NCBI GenBank assembly: GCA_021733925.1
Contig: JAIPJY010000027.1
Coordinates: 23,581-87,580, forward strand
Length of the DNA stretch: 64,000 nucleotides
DNA from: Prosthecobacter sp.
GTDB lineage: Bacteria; Verrucomicrobiota; Verrucomicrobiia; Verrucomicrobiales; Verrucomicrobiaceae
Direction: 5' to 3'
Within the stretch, counting starts at the first letter, position 1, and every line of letters begins with the position of its first letter. Positions 1 through 9,115 of the stretch are shown in pieces. The notes beneath the pieces are model-generated. The model searched no databases. It was not told the DNA's origin and saw only the letters and a list, made by a program, of their open reading frames with translations. A program made the position numbers and the translations under genes.

Positions 1-43
1 CCCTGTTGCCGTTATGCCAGTTGTGCATACCCTCGGCGGCATG

Positions 44-934
44 ATGGACCGCATCAGAGCCCTGCTCACCGTGATCGAAGAAGGCAGCGTCAACCGCGCT
101 GCGGTACGGCTGCGCATCACCCAGCCTGCGCTGAGCCGCCAGATGCAGGCGCTGGAAAACGAACTCGGCGGCAAGCTGCTGGAGCGCGAAACAAGCGGTG
201 TCAAGCCCACGGGTCTCGGCCATGCGCTCGTCAAGGCCATGCGTCCGCTGGTGGAAGGCTATGATACTGCATTGGCGGAACTTCGCCGTCAGGCACGTGG
301 CGAGCGCTCCGAACTGCGCGTGGGCTACCTGCTTTCCGCTGCGCAGAGCATGCTCACTCCGGCTCTGGCAAAGCTGCGCAAGTCTCAGCCGGAGGTGAAG
401 CTCAAACTCCATGACATGTCCCCGCGTGAACAGATCGACGGACTGCGTGCCGGAGAGCTCGATCTCGCTCTCATCGGCCAGGAGGGCGTGACTGCGGCAA
501 GTGAGTTTCACAGTGCGAAACTCTGCTCTCTCCGTGTCTGCATAGCTGTGTCAGACAACGATCCGATCGCAGCGCAAAAAAACATCACACTCAAAGAGCT
601 GAAGGGCCGCGACTTCATCGGCGTGGATGAAGATCAGGTGCCGGGACGCAATCGCTGGGCGACTGCCCTGTGCAAGTCAGCCGGGTTCAAGCCGCGCTTC
701 GTCGTCGTCGTGGACGGCATCACCAATGTGTTCTCCCAAGTCGTCTCTGAGTCAGGCGTAACGTTGCTCCCCGGCTACTTTGAAAAATTGCAGCATCCCG
801 GCGTGACCTTTGTGCCGGTCAGCGATGAAAAGGCCCGCTGGGACTTCATCGTCCTCTGGCAGAAAGGCCTCGCATCCACTGCCACGCGCGCCTTGGTCGA
901 GGCACTGAAGCAGGTGGCAGTGACACTGCGCTGA
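44..934 (+). CDS. LysR-family transcriptional regulator
   Basis: This is a LysR-type DNA-binding regulator of about 296 residues. An N-terminal winged helix-turn-helix covers residues 1-60, with the family signature ITQPALSRQMQALE in the recognition helix. A periplasmic-binding-like effector domain follows (about 90-290). An in-frame ATG at 14 would add ten residues, but the second ATG of the adjacent pair at 41/44 puts MDRIRALL at the position where LysR proteins normally begin. The reading frame is open to the window edge, so upstream context is unknown. It is convergent with, and directly abuts, the GH25-like gene on the other strand, so its target cannot be read from a divergent neighbour. 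Confidence 0.9.
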   Translation: MDRIRALLTVIEEGSVNRAAVRLRITQPALSRQMQALENELGGKLLERETSGVKPTGLGHALVKAMRPLVEGYDTALAELRRQARGERSELRVGYLLSAAQSMLTPALAKLRKSQPEVKLKLHDMSPREQIDGLRAGELDLALIGQEGVTAASEFHSAKLCSLRVCIAVSDNDPIAAQKNITLKELKGRDFIGVDEDQVPGRNRWATALCKSAGFKPRFVVVVDGITNVFSQVVSESGVTLLPGYFEKLQHPGVTFVPVSDEKARWDFIVLWQKGLASTATRALVEALKQVAVTLR

Positions 935-1813
935 TCAATGCAGCCGCAGGCCATGCTGCTGCCAGAACGACTGCAGCGCCGCCTGCGAACCGTTGAACAC
1001 ATTGCGCTCCACCGGTCGGTCGAGATTACCAAAGTAGAGGCTGTTGTGGTGCATGCCATGATTGTAAACCTTCGGCTGTGAGCGGCCATGCCCCCAGTCC
1101 ACGCCCCCATACTGCCACAGCGTCCAGTCTGACCACACCTGGTATTGATGGAGCAGCCCACGCGGACTGCCCGGTGCTGGGTACACCGGCCCCGCTCCGC
1201 TGTCGTGCGCATAAAGCGCCAGCCAGTAGGGCATGCGGCGAAGTTTGGCTTTCGTGGCCGGATCAGCGCTGCTGAAGAGCTGTTTCAAATGCGTGCTGTT
1301 TTCCAGATACGCCACTGGCACCACGCCCGTGCGTGATTCCACACGATCCATGAAACGCAGGATGTCCGAGAGCCGCGAGTTCGCATCAAAGTCAGCGCAC
1401 AGCAGCAGAGCGGGCGCATTCCATGCCCGCCCACGAGCCAGCGACTGAGCACGTGAGCAGAATTGATCCGCCTGCGCCACGGCATCCACATGGTTTTGCA
1501 GCCGATAGTAAACCCCGGGCAGCATCCCCGCACGATCCGCCGCCGCGAGGAAGTTCCCGCACTTCTCATCCAAGTTCCCACCCTTGCCCGCCCGCGCGAT
1601 CAATCCACTCGCCCCATTCGCGCGCAGCGCAGACACATCATGCTCCGAGTAGCTCTGTCCTGCGCGCTGCTTCTCTTTCGGATCATAGGCCGAAACATTG
1701 ATGATCTGCGGCATGCCCCACGATGACGACGGCAGACTCCCCGCCGTACCGCCGGACTGCGGTGTGGTACAACTGGCAAGCGCGAAAAGAAGAGGCAGCA
1801 GCAAATGTTTCAT
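935..1813 (-). CDS. GH25-like (lysozyme-fold) lipoprotein
   Basis: This 292-residue secreted protein starts with a lipoprotein signal (hydrophobic stretch ending LASC, lipidated Cys at about residue 15). The rest resembles the TIM-barrel fold of GH25 muramidases. It begins with INVSAYDPKE, has the acidic strand CADFDANS where the family carries its DxE catalytic residues, then the WTLWQYGG strand and a terminal VERNVFNGS that matches the usual D-x-N-x-F ending. The second catalytic acid is not in the canonical place, so activity on peptidoglycan is uncertain. Role inferred: cell-wall or glycan hydrolysis at the outer membrane. It reads away from the ACP-like gene start, with an 88-bp gap. Confidence 0.7.
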   Translation of the reverse strand: MKHLLLPLLFALASCTTPQSGGTAGSLPSSSWGMPQIINVSAYDPKEKQRAGQSYSEHDVSALRANGASGLIARAGKGGNLDEKCGNFLAAADRAGMLPGVYYRLQNHVDAVAQADQFCSRAQSLARGRAWNAPALLLCADFDANSRLSDILRFMDRVESRTGVVPVAYLENSTHLKQLFSSADPATKAKLRRMPYWLALYAHDSGAGPVYPAPGSPRGLLHQYQVWSDWTLWQYGGVDWGHGRSQPKVYNHGMHHNSLYFGNLDRPVERNVFNGSQAALQSFWQQHGLRLH

Positions 1814-1901
1814 TGAAGAGAATGATTCACTTCAGCAGCCTATGCGCAAGGAGCCGTTTCAGAGCGCGATGCTGCTTTTACATGGATGGCTGACACAAAA
1901 T

Positions 1902-2471
1902 TTAATCCAACCCCAAGTCTTCGATAAACCGCTTGTCTTCACCGTACTTTTCTTCCGGCAGGCCAAGCTGGTCGAGAATGATGTGTTTGACGATCAAAGC
2001 AATGTCTCCCCGGGTTAAAGCCTGTCGCTCGTCATCGGTGAGATGCTGAAGTTGATTCTCAGACATCCAGTCAGACAGGTCCCCGAGCGTTTTGAGTTGA
2101 GAGGGAAAGTCCGTGCTGAGCCCGAACCATCGCAGGCGCGGCCAAGTTTTGACATCGAGGTCCTCTTTGAGCTGCCGCCACTGCTGACGGCGTAAACCAA
2201 GATCAGCGAAAAACTCATCAAGTTTTTGATCTCTCATCACTGCATCATCAACCATGCCCGCATTCTGCAAAGCATGGGTCAGTTGCACCCAGGCAGTCTC
2301 TTCTTTAGCCCGAATGACGTCGGCATGGCCCTCCACTTTCGCATCCAGCTTGGCGACGATGCAGTCAATGACATCACGAGGTGTGCGCATCTTTTCAGCT
2401 TCCTGATCCAAGATCGAAATCTGAAATACTTCCTCAAATGCCATAACAAGTTCAACGCTATCGAGGCCCAT
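1902..2471 (-). CDS. permuted/tandem acyl-carrier-protein-like protein
   Basis: This 189-residue protein is built from acyl carrier protein pieces in the wrong order. It begins at the phosphopantetheine site (MGLDSVELVMAFEEVF; attachment Ser at residue 5) and runs through the rest of an ACP (IKT-like helix MRTPRDVIDCIVAKL). Next is a middle block with ACP-like features but no serine (FFADLGLRRQQW, then KTLGDLSDWM). It ends with what should be the first helix of an ACP (VKHIILDQLGLPEEKY, then FIEDLGLD) and stops exactly where the serine would follow. There is no in-frame start between the ATG and the upstream TGA, so the N-terminal half is truly absent. It lies 43 bp downstream of a sulfatase operon. 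Function unknown; holo-ACP formation is doubtful. Confidence 0.7.
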   Translation of the reverse strand: MGLDSVELVMAFEEVFQISILDQEAEKMRTPRDVIDCIVAKLDAKVEGHADVIRAKEETAWVQLTHALQNAGMVDDAVMRDQKLDEFFADLGLRRQQWRQLKEDLDVKTWPRLRWFGLSTDFPSQLKTLGDLSDWMSENQLQHLTDDERQALTRGDIALIVKHIILDQLGLPEEKYGEDKRFIEDLGLD

Positions 2472-2514
2472 GTCGTGTTTTGGCCTTTGAGCGGGGAAGA
2501 GGCAAGCTCTTCAT

Positions 2515-4395
2515 TCAAAACTCCGTCCGCGTCACCTTGCCACCGTCCGTAGAACGAAGCTCAATCCAGTCGATCTCGACAGGCTGCTCCTGCATGGGGA
2601 GATAAAGACGCACGATGCCGAGCGGACCGGTGGCGGGGAGTTGCACGGTGACCTCCTGCCAGTCGTCGCCTTTCAGTGTGAAGGGCACACGCTGGGCTTT
2701 GCCGCCACTGGGCAACCAGTCGAAATGCGAGGTGCCGACTTTGGCCTTGATGCGGAAGGTGGCGGTGCTCGGGCCGCTGTGCTTGCCGGCGGCGAATCCA
2801 AAATAGCATTCAAAGCCGATGTTCGTCACACGCACGATGCTGCCTTTGACCGTCGCTTTGCAGTCGCGCGCCTTCCAGCCTTGCAGAGCGGGATCGCTGA
2901 CGTCTTTCACAGGCGCTTTCGCCTTGACCTTCGGCTGCTGCTTGCCCTCGAGTTCGGGGTGGTACTGCTTGGGATCAAAGGCCGGATTCACCACCGGCAC
3001 CACGGCATGCGTGTCCTTGAGAAAGGCTTCAATCAGCGCGTCCAGTTCCGCCACCAGCGCAGGCTGCTGAGTAGCGAGGCTTGTTTTCTCGCCGGGATCG
3101 TCCTTCAGATTGAACAGCAGGTAACGATGCGCGCCCTTCTCTCCGCCGTGAAAAATGCGGATGAGCTTCCAGTCATCGCGATGCACGGACACCGCTGGCG
3201 GCAGCCAGTCGGGCACGACCGTATAATGCGGGAAGTACTGGAAGATGGCCTTGCCGGGGAGATCGCCGCCTTTCAGCGCAGGCATAATGCTGCTGCCATC
3301 AAAGCGCTGCTCCGGCGCGGGCTTGATCGCCAGCCCGTCGAGCAGTGTGGGGTAGAAGTCCTCGCTCTGCACCAGAGCTTGGCTGCGGCTGCCAGCGGTG
3401 GTGATTCCCGGCCAGACGATGATCTCAGGCACCCGCGTGCCGCCTTCGAACAGGCATGCCTTGCCACCACGCAGCGGCGCGTTGCTGGTGGGCGTGGTGT
3501 CATCCACCTTGTCATACATGTTGCCGCCGTTGTCGGAAGTGAAGAGGATGATCGTGTTGTCGGCGATCTTGAGCCGGTCGAGTGTGTCCAGCAGCGTGCC
3601 CACGGCGTCATCCATGCTCTCGACCATCGCGGCATACGTCGGGCTGCGCTGCGGATCGGCAGGATTCACGCGGGCACGGTGCTTTTCGATGAGCGCCTTC
3701 TTCGCATCAAACGGCGCATGCACGCTGAACATCCAGTAGTTCAGATAGAACGGCCCATCCCGATGCTTCTCCATGAAGGCCACGGCTTCCTTGGCCATGC
3801 GGTCCTCGATGTGCTGATCCGGCACGTCGGGGTCCGCATCAAAATCCGCAAACTTCCACGGCGCGATGTAGCTGCCCGCCGGACCCGGGCCTGGATGATG
3901 CGGCACATCGACATCAAAACCCTGCTGCAAAGGCGAAAAGGGTTCCGGGCCGAGGTGCCATTTGCCAAAATGCCCCGTGGCATAGCCAGCATCGTGCAGC
4001 GTCTCCGCCAGCGTGCGGTACTCAGTCTTCAATCGCGTCGGCGGCGTGGGTTGAATCGCCTTCTGATTTGGAGCCGCTTTTTTGGGAAGAGTCGCCTCCA
4101 GCACCACCTGCGGCATGTGGCAGTTGGGAATGGTGATGCCCGTGCGTGCCGGACTCAGTCCGGTGAGAAGCGCCGAACGCGTGGGCGAGCACAGCGGACT
4201 GGCCGCATACGCCCGCGTGAAGGTCATGCCGCGTTTCGCCAGACGCTCGACATTCGGTGTCTGGTAAAACTTCGTCGTGCCGTAGAGCGTCGTGTCACTC
4301 CAGCCGAGATCATCGGCAAAAATGATGACGACGTTCGGCTGCGTTGCAAAGAGCGCAGGGCCAAGAGCAAGGAAGCAGAGCAAAAATCGTTTCAT
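2515..4395 (-). CDS. type I sulfatase with C-terminal beta-sandwich-like domain
   Basis: This secreted arylsulfatase-family enzyme has 626 residues. It has a signal peptide (1-17), the metal-binding [14 protein letters not shown] near residues 21-34, and the formylglycine motif C-S-P-T-R with Cys69, so it should need maturation by FGE or an anaerobic SME. Further sulfatase motifs are GKWHLGP and FTSDNGG. Residues from about 505 form an extra domain that closely resembles the C-terminal domain of the next gene upstream (shared VPF...DDWQ...VQLP pattern). Substrate cannot be told; other members of this family act on sulfated polysaccharides. Its ATG overlaps the stop of the upstream sulfatase (ATGA), so translation is coupled. 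Confidence 0.93.
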   Translation of the reverse strand: MKRFLLCFLALGPALFATQPNVVIIFADDLGWSDTTLYGTTKFYQTPNVERLAKRGMTFTRAYAASPLCSPTRSALLTGLSPARTGITIPNCHMPQVVLEATLPKKAAPNQKAIQPTPPTRLKTEYRTLAETLHDAGYATGHFGKWHLGPEPFSPLQQGFDVDVPHHPGPGPAGSYIAPWKFADFDADPDVPDQHIEDRMAKEAVAFMEKHRDGPFYLNYWMFSVHAPFDAKKALIEKHRARVNPADPQRSPTYAAMVESMDDAVGTLLDTLDRLKIADNTIILFTSDNGGNMYDKVDDTTPTSNAPLRGGKACLFEGGTRVPEIIVWPGITTAGSRSQALVQSEDFYPTLLDGLAIKPAPEQRFDGSSIMPALKGGDLPGKAIFQYFPHYTVVPDWLPPAVSVHRDDWKLIRIFHGGEKGAHRYLLFNLKDDPGEKTSLATQQPALVAELDALIEAFLKDTHAVVPVVNPAFDPKQYHPELEGKQQPKVKAKAPVKDVSDPALQGWKARDCKATVKGSIVRVTNIGFECYFGFAAGKHSGPSTATFRIKAKVGTSHFDWLPSGGKAQRVPFTLKGDDWQEVTVQLPATGPLGIVRLYLPMQEQPVEIDWIELRSTDGGKVTRTEF

Positions 4396-6143
4396 CGTGA
4401 AGCAGATTTGAAATCAAGCGTGCGAAACTGGGCGGGGCCAGTTGGAAGATGCACACGCACATGAATGACACGGCCTTTGACGGGTATCTGTACTTCGTGC
4501 GTCTGCCAGTCGTCATTGGCCTTCACTTCAAACGGGACGCGATTCGCAGGGAGGAAGTCTTTGTCTCCGTCCATGCGCCAGGCGACAGCCCCCTGACCAG
4601 ATGCAGCGGTTTTGAAGGTGACTTTGGCAGTAACAGGGCCCGCGAGTTTGAGCTGGCTGCGCGTGATGAACATACCTTTGCCGCCTTTGTCCGGTGTGAG
4701 CACAAGAACGCCCTCTTTGTCGATCAAGCTGCCGCCACGCGCGAGCCAGCCGCTCGTGCCGGTGCCTTCGGGTTCGGGCTTCGGTGCGGGTTTGCCTTCG
4801 AGGTAGTAGTCGAAGTAGTCATTCCAAACCTTTGCCATCGGTCCAAGAGCAAGGCCGGGTGGATTGAGCTCCGCGCACCACGCCGTGAGCTTCGTGCGCA
4901 GACGTGCGGCGACATCAGGATGCTGCGAGGCGAGGTTGTGCTTCTCCTCCAGATCCGTGGAGAGGTCGTAGAGATACTCGCGCTCACCACCGCGCAGAAG
5001 TTTCCAGTTTCCCTCGCGGATGGCGCTCTGAGCCATCCAGCGCCACATCAGCGCCTCATGCGGCGCAGTGGTGATCTCGCCTTTGAGATAAGGAACCAGA
5101 TTCACCCCGTCGAGGTCTCCGGGCTTCACGGAAATGCCCGCCAAAGAAGCAGCCGTGGCGGCGACATCAAGCGCGCTCACGGGATGCTCGTACGTCTGGC
5201 CACCGCGAATCGTGCCGGGCCACGAGATGAGAAACGGCACATGCATGCCGCCTTCGGCCAGCATGCCTTTTTCACCATTGAGCGGTGTGTTCAGGCTGCC
5301 ATCCCAGCCACCGGCGTCGCCATCCAGTGGCGAGTCGGTCTTGAGGATCTTCAGCGGCGCGCCGTTGTCACCGATGACGAAGATGAGCGTCTTCTCAGTG
5401 AGGCCGTTTGTTTTCAGCGTGCTCGTGATGAGCCTCACCCCATCATCCACAGCGGCCAGCATGCCCAGCGCGGCGCGGCGGCGCTCAGGCATCGCTCCGG
5501 GAAAGCGTTCCTTGTACGACTGGGGCGCATCCAGCGGTGTGTGCGGGGCACGGAAGGCAATGTAAAGAAAGAAGGGCTGCTCCTTGTAGCGCTCGATGAT
5601 CGATGCCGCCGCCTTTGCGCAACCATCCACATGATACATCGTCGGCGGCAGATCTCCCATTGGCTTGTCCTTGCCCTCAAGCGTGATGTTGGCGGAAAAC
5701 CTCTGCTGGCCGTGTTGCGCAAAGGAATGCGTGAAACCGTGCATCGGGATCTCCGCCATGGGGCCCAGGTGCCATTTGCCAAACTGCGCCGTCACATACC
5801 CTGAACGCTGCAGGCGCGTGGCGATGGTGGTTTCCTTGTCGAAGCCCTCCAGCGAGGAGTTGTTGCTGTCTAGATTGAAGCGCCCTTGGAACTTCCCCGT
5901 CATCAATCCACCACGCGAAGGCACGCACTGCGGCGCGCTGCTGTAACCATGTTTGGCAACGACGCCGCTGCGGGCCAGCGCATCGAGATGCGGCGTTTTC
6001 ACATCCGGCTCCACGCCACGGATGCCAAGATCGGCAAAGCCGTGGTCATCCGTGTAAATGACGATGATGTTGGGTTTCTCGGCGGAGTTGGCTGAAACAA
6101 CCAAGCTGCTGAACGATAAAAAATAGACGAGGAGGCGCTTCAT
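4392..6143 (-). CDS. type I sulfatase (CVPSR) with C-terminal beta-sandwich-like domain
   Basis: This secreted sulfatase has 583 residues: signal peptide 1-20, [17 protein letters not shown] at 24-40, and a formylglycine motif C-V-P-S-R with Cys73, the serine-proline variant that FGE accepts. GKWHLGPM and IGDNGAP mark the remaining metal and substrate sites. The last roughly 120 residues form an accessory domain homologous to that of the downstream sulfatase, probably a carbohydrate-contact or structural sandwich. Start and stop overlap its two sulfatase neighbours by four bases each (ATGA at 6140-6143 and 4392-4395), indicating one transcript with coupled translation. Confidence 0.92.
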   Translation of the reverse strand: MKRLLVYFLSFSSLVVSANSAEKPNIIVIYTDDHGFADLGIRGVEPDVKTPHLDALARSGVVAKHGYSSAPQCVPSRGGLMTGKFQGRFNLDSNNSSLEGFDKETTIATRLQRSGYVTAQFGKWHLGPMAEIPMHGFTHSFAQHGQQRFSANITLEGKDKPMGDLPPTMYHVDGCAKAAASIIERYKEQPFFLYIAFRAPHTPLDAPQSYKERFPGAMPERRRAALGMLAAVDDGVRLITSTLKTNGLTEKTLIFVIGDNGAPLKILKTDSPLDGDAGGWDGSLNTPLNGEKGMLAEGGMHVPFLISWPGTIRGGQTYEHPVSALDVAATAASLAGISVKPGDLDGVNLVPYLKGEITTAPHEALMWRWMAQSAIREGNWKLLRGGEREYLYDLSTDLEEKHNLASQHPDVAARLRTKLTAWCAELNPPGLALGPMAKVWNDYFDYYLEGKPAPKPEPEGTGTSGWLARGGSLIDKEGVLVLTPDKGGKGMFITRSQLKLAGPVTAKVTFKTAASGQGAVAWRMDGDKDFLPANRVPFEVKANDDWQTHEVQIPVKGRVIHVRVHLPTGPAQFRTLDFKSASR

Positions 6144-7549
6144 GGGCGATTTTTCTTCTTGGGCGGCATCAGTGCGTTGGCTTCATTGTCCACATGGCCG
6201 GGCACCACGGCGTCTTTGAGGAACTCGGCCAGCCTGGCGCGCATAACGGCGGTGCGTTCAGGCTCTTGAGCAGCGAGGTTTTCTTTCTCGCCGATGTCCG
6301 TGGCAAGGTTGTAGAGTGCGAGAGTTTCACCGGATTCAGCGGCCTTCGCTTTGCCCTTTTTGCCTCTCGCCTTGGGAGCTCCTTCGCTGTCGGTAGTGCC
6401 GCCGTTCATGACGAGCTTCCAGTCACCCATGCGCAAGGCGGCGACGGTGAGGGATTGAACACACAGGATGGCGTCGTGCGGAGACGGTGCGCCTTGCGTG
6501 AGCATGGGCCATACGTCCTTGCCATCCAACTCGGTCTTCTGCTCCAGCGATCCTCCGGCGAGTTTTACCAGCGTGGGATACCAGTCCACCGTGTGCATGG
6601 GCTCCTTGATGCGCTTGCCTGCCGGAATGTGTCCGGGCCAGTTCGCAAAGGCACAGCCGCGCACGCCGCCTTCATAGATGCTGCCCTTGAAGCCGCGCAG
6701 CGGGGTGTTGTCACCTGGAGGCGGGCCGCCGTTGTCGGTAGAGAAGATGATGAGCGTGTTGTCACGCTGGCCGGTGCTTTCCAAAGCGGCGACGATTTGC
6801 CCGATGGCCTCGTCTACGGCCGCCAGCATGCCGGCGAGTTTTTGCCGGTTGCCCTTCAGCTCACCATAGGGCTTGAGATATTCATCCGGTGTCTGAAAGG
6901 GTGAGTGCACAGCATTGAACGGCACGTAGATAAAGAGTGGTTTTGCTTTGTCTTTTTCCGTGATGATGCGGCAGGCCTCACGCGCGATGAGGTGCGTGGT
7001 GTAGCCTTCCTCCTTGAGCAGCTCGCCTTCCTGGTACCAGTCGAGATCCTCGCCGCGCAGGTGGGTGAAGTAGTCGAGCATGCCAAAATAATGACCGTAT
7101 TGGTGGTCAAAACCGCGTGCCTTGGGCAGGTAGGCGGGCTCAAACTCACCGAGGTGCCACTTGCCAGTGATGGCGGTGGCGTAGCCCGCATCATGCAGCG
7201 CATTGGCCAGCGTGCGTTCGGTAAGCGGCAGACCCCACGACGCATGCGGGCGCACGATGGTATAAACACCCGTGTGCGTGGCGTAGCGGCCGGTCATCAG
7301 CGTCGCACGCGTGGGCGAGCACACCGGCTGCACGTAGAGCGAATCCAGCACGGTGCCCTCAGCCGCCAGTTTGTCGATGCTGGGCGTGTGGATTTCCTTG
7401 CCGCCATTGAAGCCGCAGTCCGCATAGCCGAGATCGTCAATGAGCAGAAAGACGATGTTGGGTTGTTTCTCGGCAGCGAATGATGCCGCCGGAGTGAAGA
7501 CTGAGGCAAGCAGCAGGGCGAGTGCGAAGGCGCAGCGGTGGGATTTCAT
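6140..7549 (-). CDS. type I sulfatase (arylsulfatase B-like)
   Basis: This sulfatase has 469 residues. The start chosen is the ATG at 7549, which gives a clean signal peptide (MKSHRCAFALALLLASVF, cleavage after ASFA); a longer frame upstream has no secretion signal. It carries PNIVFLLIDDLGYAD, the formylglycine motif C-S-P-T-R (Cys77), GKWHLGEF and FSTDNGGPP. It resembles the arylsulfatase A/B group. It is the second gene of the four-sulfatase minus-strand cluster, 37 bp after the preceding stop, and overlaps the next gene by ATGA. A low-complexity Lys/Ala/Gly insert (ARGKKGKAKAAES) sits at about residue 415. Confidence 0.92.
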   Translation of the reverse strand: MKSHRCAFALALLLASVFTPAASFAAEKQPNIVFLLIDDLGYADCGFNGGKEIHTPSIDKLAAEGTVLDSLYVQPVCSPTRATLMTGRYATHTGVYTIVRPHASWGLPLTERTLANALHDAGYATAITGKWHLGEFEPAYLPKARGFDHQYGHYFGMLDYFTHLRGEDLDWYQEGELLKEEGYTTHLIAREACRIITEKDKAKPLFIYVPFNAVHSPFQTPDEYLKPYGELKGNRQKLAGMLAAVDEAIGQIVAALESTGQRDNTLIIFSTDNGGPPPGDNTPLRGFKGSIYEGGVRGCAFANWPGHIPAGKRIKEPMHTVDWYPTLVKLAGGSLEQKTELDGKDVWPMLTQGAPSPHDAILCVQSLTVAALRMGDWKLVMNGGTTDSEGAPKARGKKGKAKAAESGETLALYNLATDIGEKENLAAQEPERTAVMRARLAEFLKDAVVPGHVDNEANALMPPKKKNRP

Positions 7550-7586
7550 GAGATGGGTTGGATGGAGAGAGAGCAGGCAGGTCTGG

Positions 7587-9011
7587 TTATTTCTTGCCGC
7601 CGTCTTTCGGTTTCTTCTGTTTGTCTGCACCGGGATCAAGCATCGTGACAGGCTGGCCGATCAGCAGAGGCGTACCGAAGACAGTTTGCTGGTCGCCTTG
7701 CTGCTGCATCCACGCATCCACTTCGCCACGCAACAGCGTGAGGCGCTCGGTTTGCGCAGGGCCACCCGCAAGGTTGTTCAGTTCGAAAGGGTCGCTCTTG
7801 AGGTCGTAGAGCTCCTCCGACGGACGTTCGGCGCAGCGTTTCACCACGGCGGCAGCGGCGGGGCTGGTTTTTGCCGCGGTGAGCCAGCTCTGCCAGTAGG
7901 CAAACCCGCTCGTACTCTTGCTGGAGCGTGAGATGTGGGATTGATGCTGAAACTCGGGGTGCAGGTTGCGAATGTACTTCCAGTCACGCGTGCGGACGCT
8001 GCGGATGGGATACACATTGAAGTCACCATCGCCGCTATGCGTGGTGAAGATGCGGTCCCGATGTGTCATAACCGTGCCGCGCAGGACACCGGCGAAAGAC
8101 TTGCCGTCGATGCCCTCAGGCACCGTGCCGCCGCCGAGTTCGATGAAGGTGGGCAGCAGGTCCGGCCATGAAATCATGGCGTCGCTGGTGGAAGCCGCTT
8201 TCAAATGGCCCGGCCACGCCGCGATGAACGGGATGCGGATGCCCGCATCATAGAGATTCCATTTCCCAAACGGCCACTGCCCGCCGTGGTCGGCGGTGTA
8301 GATGAAGAGCGTGTCTCCCGGCACCTTGTCCTTGGCCAGCGCACGCAGTTCACCGAGCAGGATGTCCGCACGCGTGATGTCCGAGGTGTAGCGCGTTCGC
8401 TGCTCTCGCGTTTCCGCCGTGACCAAATGCGTGGGCGGCAGTTGGAGTGCGGCCGCGTCATAGCCTGCGTTTTCACCCCAGGGCACATGCGGATGCCGCG
8501 TGCCGAAGAACAGGCACAGCGGCTTGGACGCATCGCGATTGGCGAGGAACTTCGCGACTTCGACCGTGTCGGTGTCACCGATCTGATTGCCCCCCAGGAC
8601 ATCGAACCCATGGTCCTTGCCGTAGTTTCCATGCGCGACTTTGCCAAACGCCGCGACCTCGTACCCCAGCGCATGCAGTGCAGGCGGCAGCGAGGGCACC
8701 CCGGGGTTTTTCGCCTTGTGATTCGGCTCCGCCCCATTGCGTGCCGGCCACAGGCCCGTGCACAGCGTCGTGCGGCTGGGACCACAGGCTGGTGAGGCGA
8801 CAAAGGCATGTGTGAACTTCATGCCTTCCGCAGCAAGCCTGGCCATGTTCGGCGTGCGAATATCCGTGGCCCCATAAGGCTCCGAATCCAGCATGCTGTG
8901 ATCATCCGAGATGAACACGACAATGTTCGGCAGCGCCGAGGTTTTCTCGGCGGCGAACAGCGGCAGGCTCAGAAAGAAGGCAGCAAGGAGCGCATAGGGC
9001 TGGATGGACAT
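7587..9011 (-). CDS. type I sulfatase (sulfamidase/SGSH-like, CGPSR)
   Basis: This secreted sulfatase has 474 residues counted from ATG 9011, which yields a good signal peptide (MSIQPYALLAAFFLSLPLFA); the frame opens further upstream without one. The pattern ISDDHSMLD, then YGATDIRTPNMARLAAEG, the formylglycine motif C-G-P-S-R (Cys76), and TADHGGQWPFGKWNLYDAG resembles N-sulfoglucosamine sulfohydrolases and related heparan-type sulfatases, so an N- or O-sulfate of an amino sugar is a reasonable but unproven substrate. It is the first gene of the four-sulfatase operon, divergent from the TPR gene starting at 9116, so the promoter probably lies in 9012-9115. Confidence 0.9.
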   Translation of the reverse strand: MSIQPYALLAAFFLSLPLFAAEKTSALPNIVVFISDDHSMLDSEPYGATDIRTPNMARLAAEGMKFTHAFVASPACGPSRTTLCTGLWPARNGAEPNHKAKNPGVPSLPPALHALGYEVAAFGKVAHGNYGKDHGFDVLGGNQIGDTDTVEVAKFLANRDASKPLCLFFGTRHPHVPWGENAGYDAAALQLPPTHLVTAETREQRTRYTSDITRADILLGELRALAKDKVPGDTLFIYTADHGGQWPFGKWNLYDAGIRIPFIAAWPGHLKAASTSDAMISWPDLLPTFIELGGGTVPEGIDGKSFAGVLRGTVMTHRDRIFTTHSGDGDFNVYPIRSVRTRDWKYIRNLHPEFQHQSHISRSSKSTSGFAYWQSWLTAAKTSPAAAAVVKRCAERPSEELYDLKSDPFELNNLAGGPAQTERLTLLRGEVDAWMQQQGDQQTVFGTPLLIGQPVTMLDPGADKQKKPKDGGKK

Positions 9012-9115
9012 TCGCCAGTAACGAACGGTCTTGCCGCAACATCTCAGCAAATGCATGCCCGATGCGGAAAGCACAGTCCGGCTGGACTCCTCCCAATGGC
9101 CGTTCACATTGAATC

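Noticed and set aside
2641-4464. 607-codon open frame on the plus strand opposite the sulfatase
   Set aside because: It is an antisense shadow; the minus-strand sulfatase has all family motifs and the codon bias of a high-GC genome opens the opposite frame.
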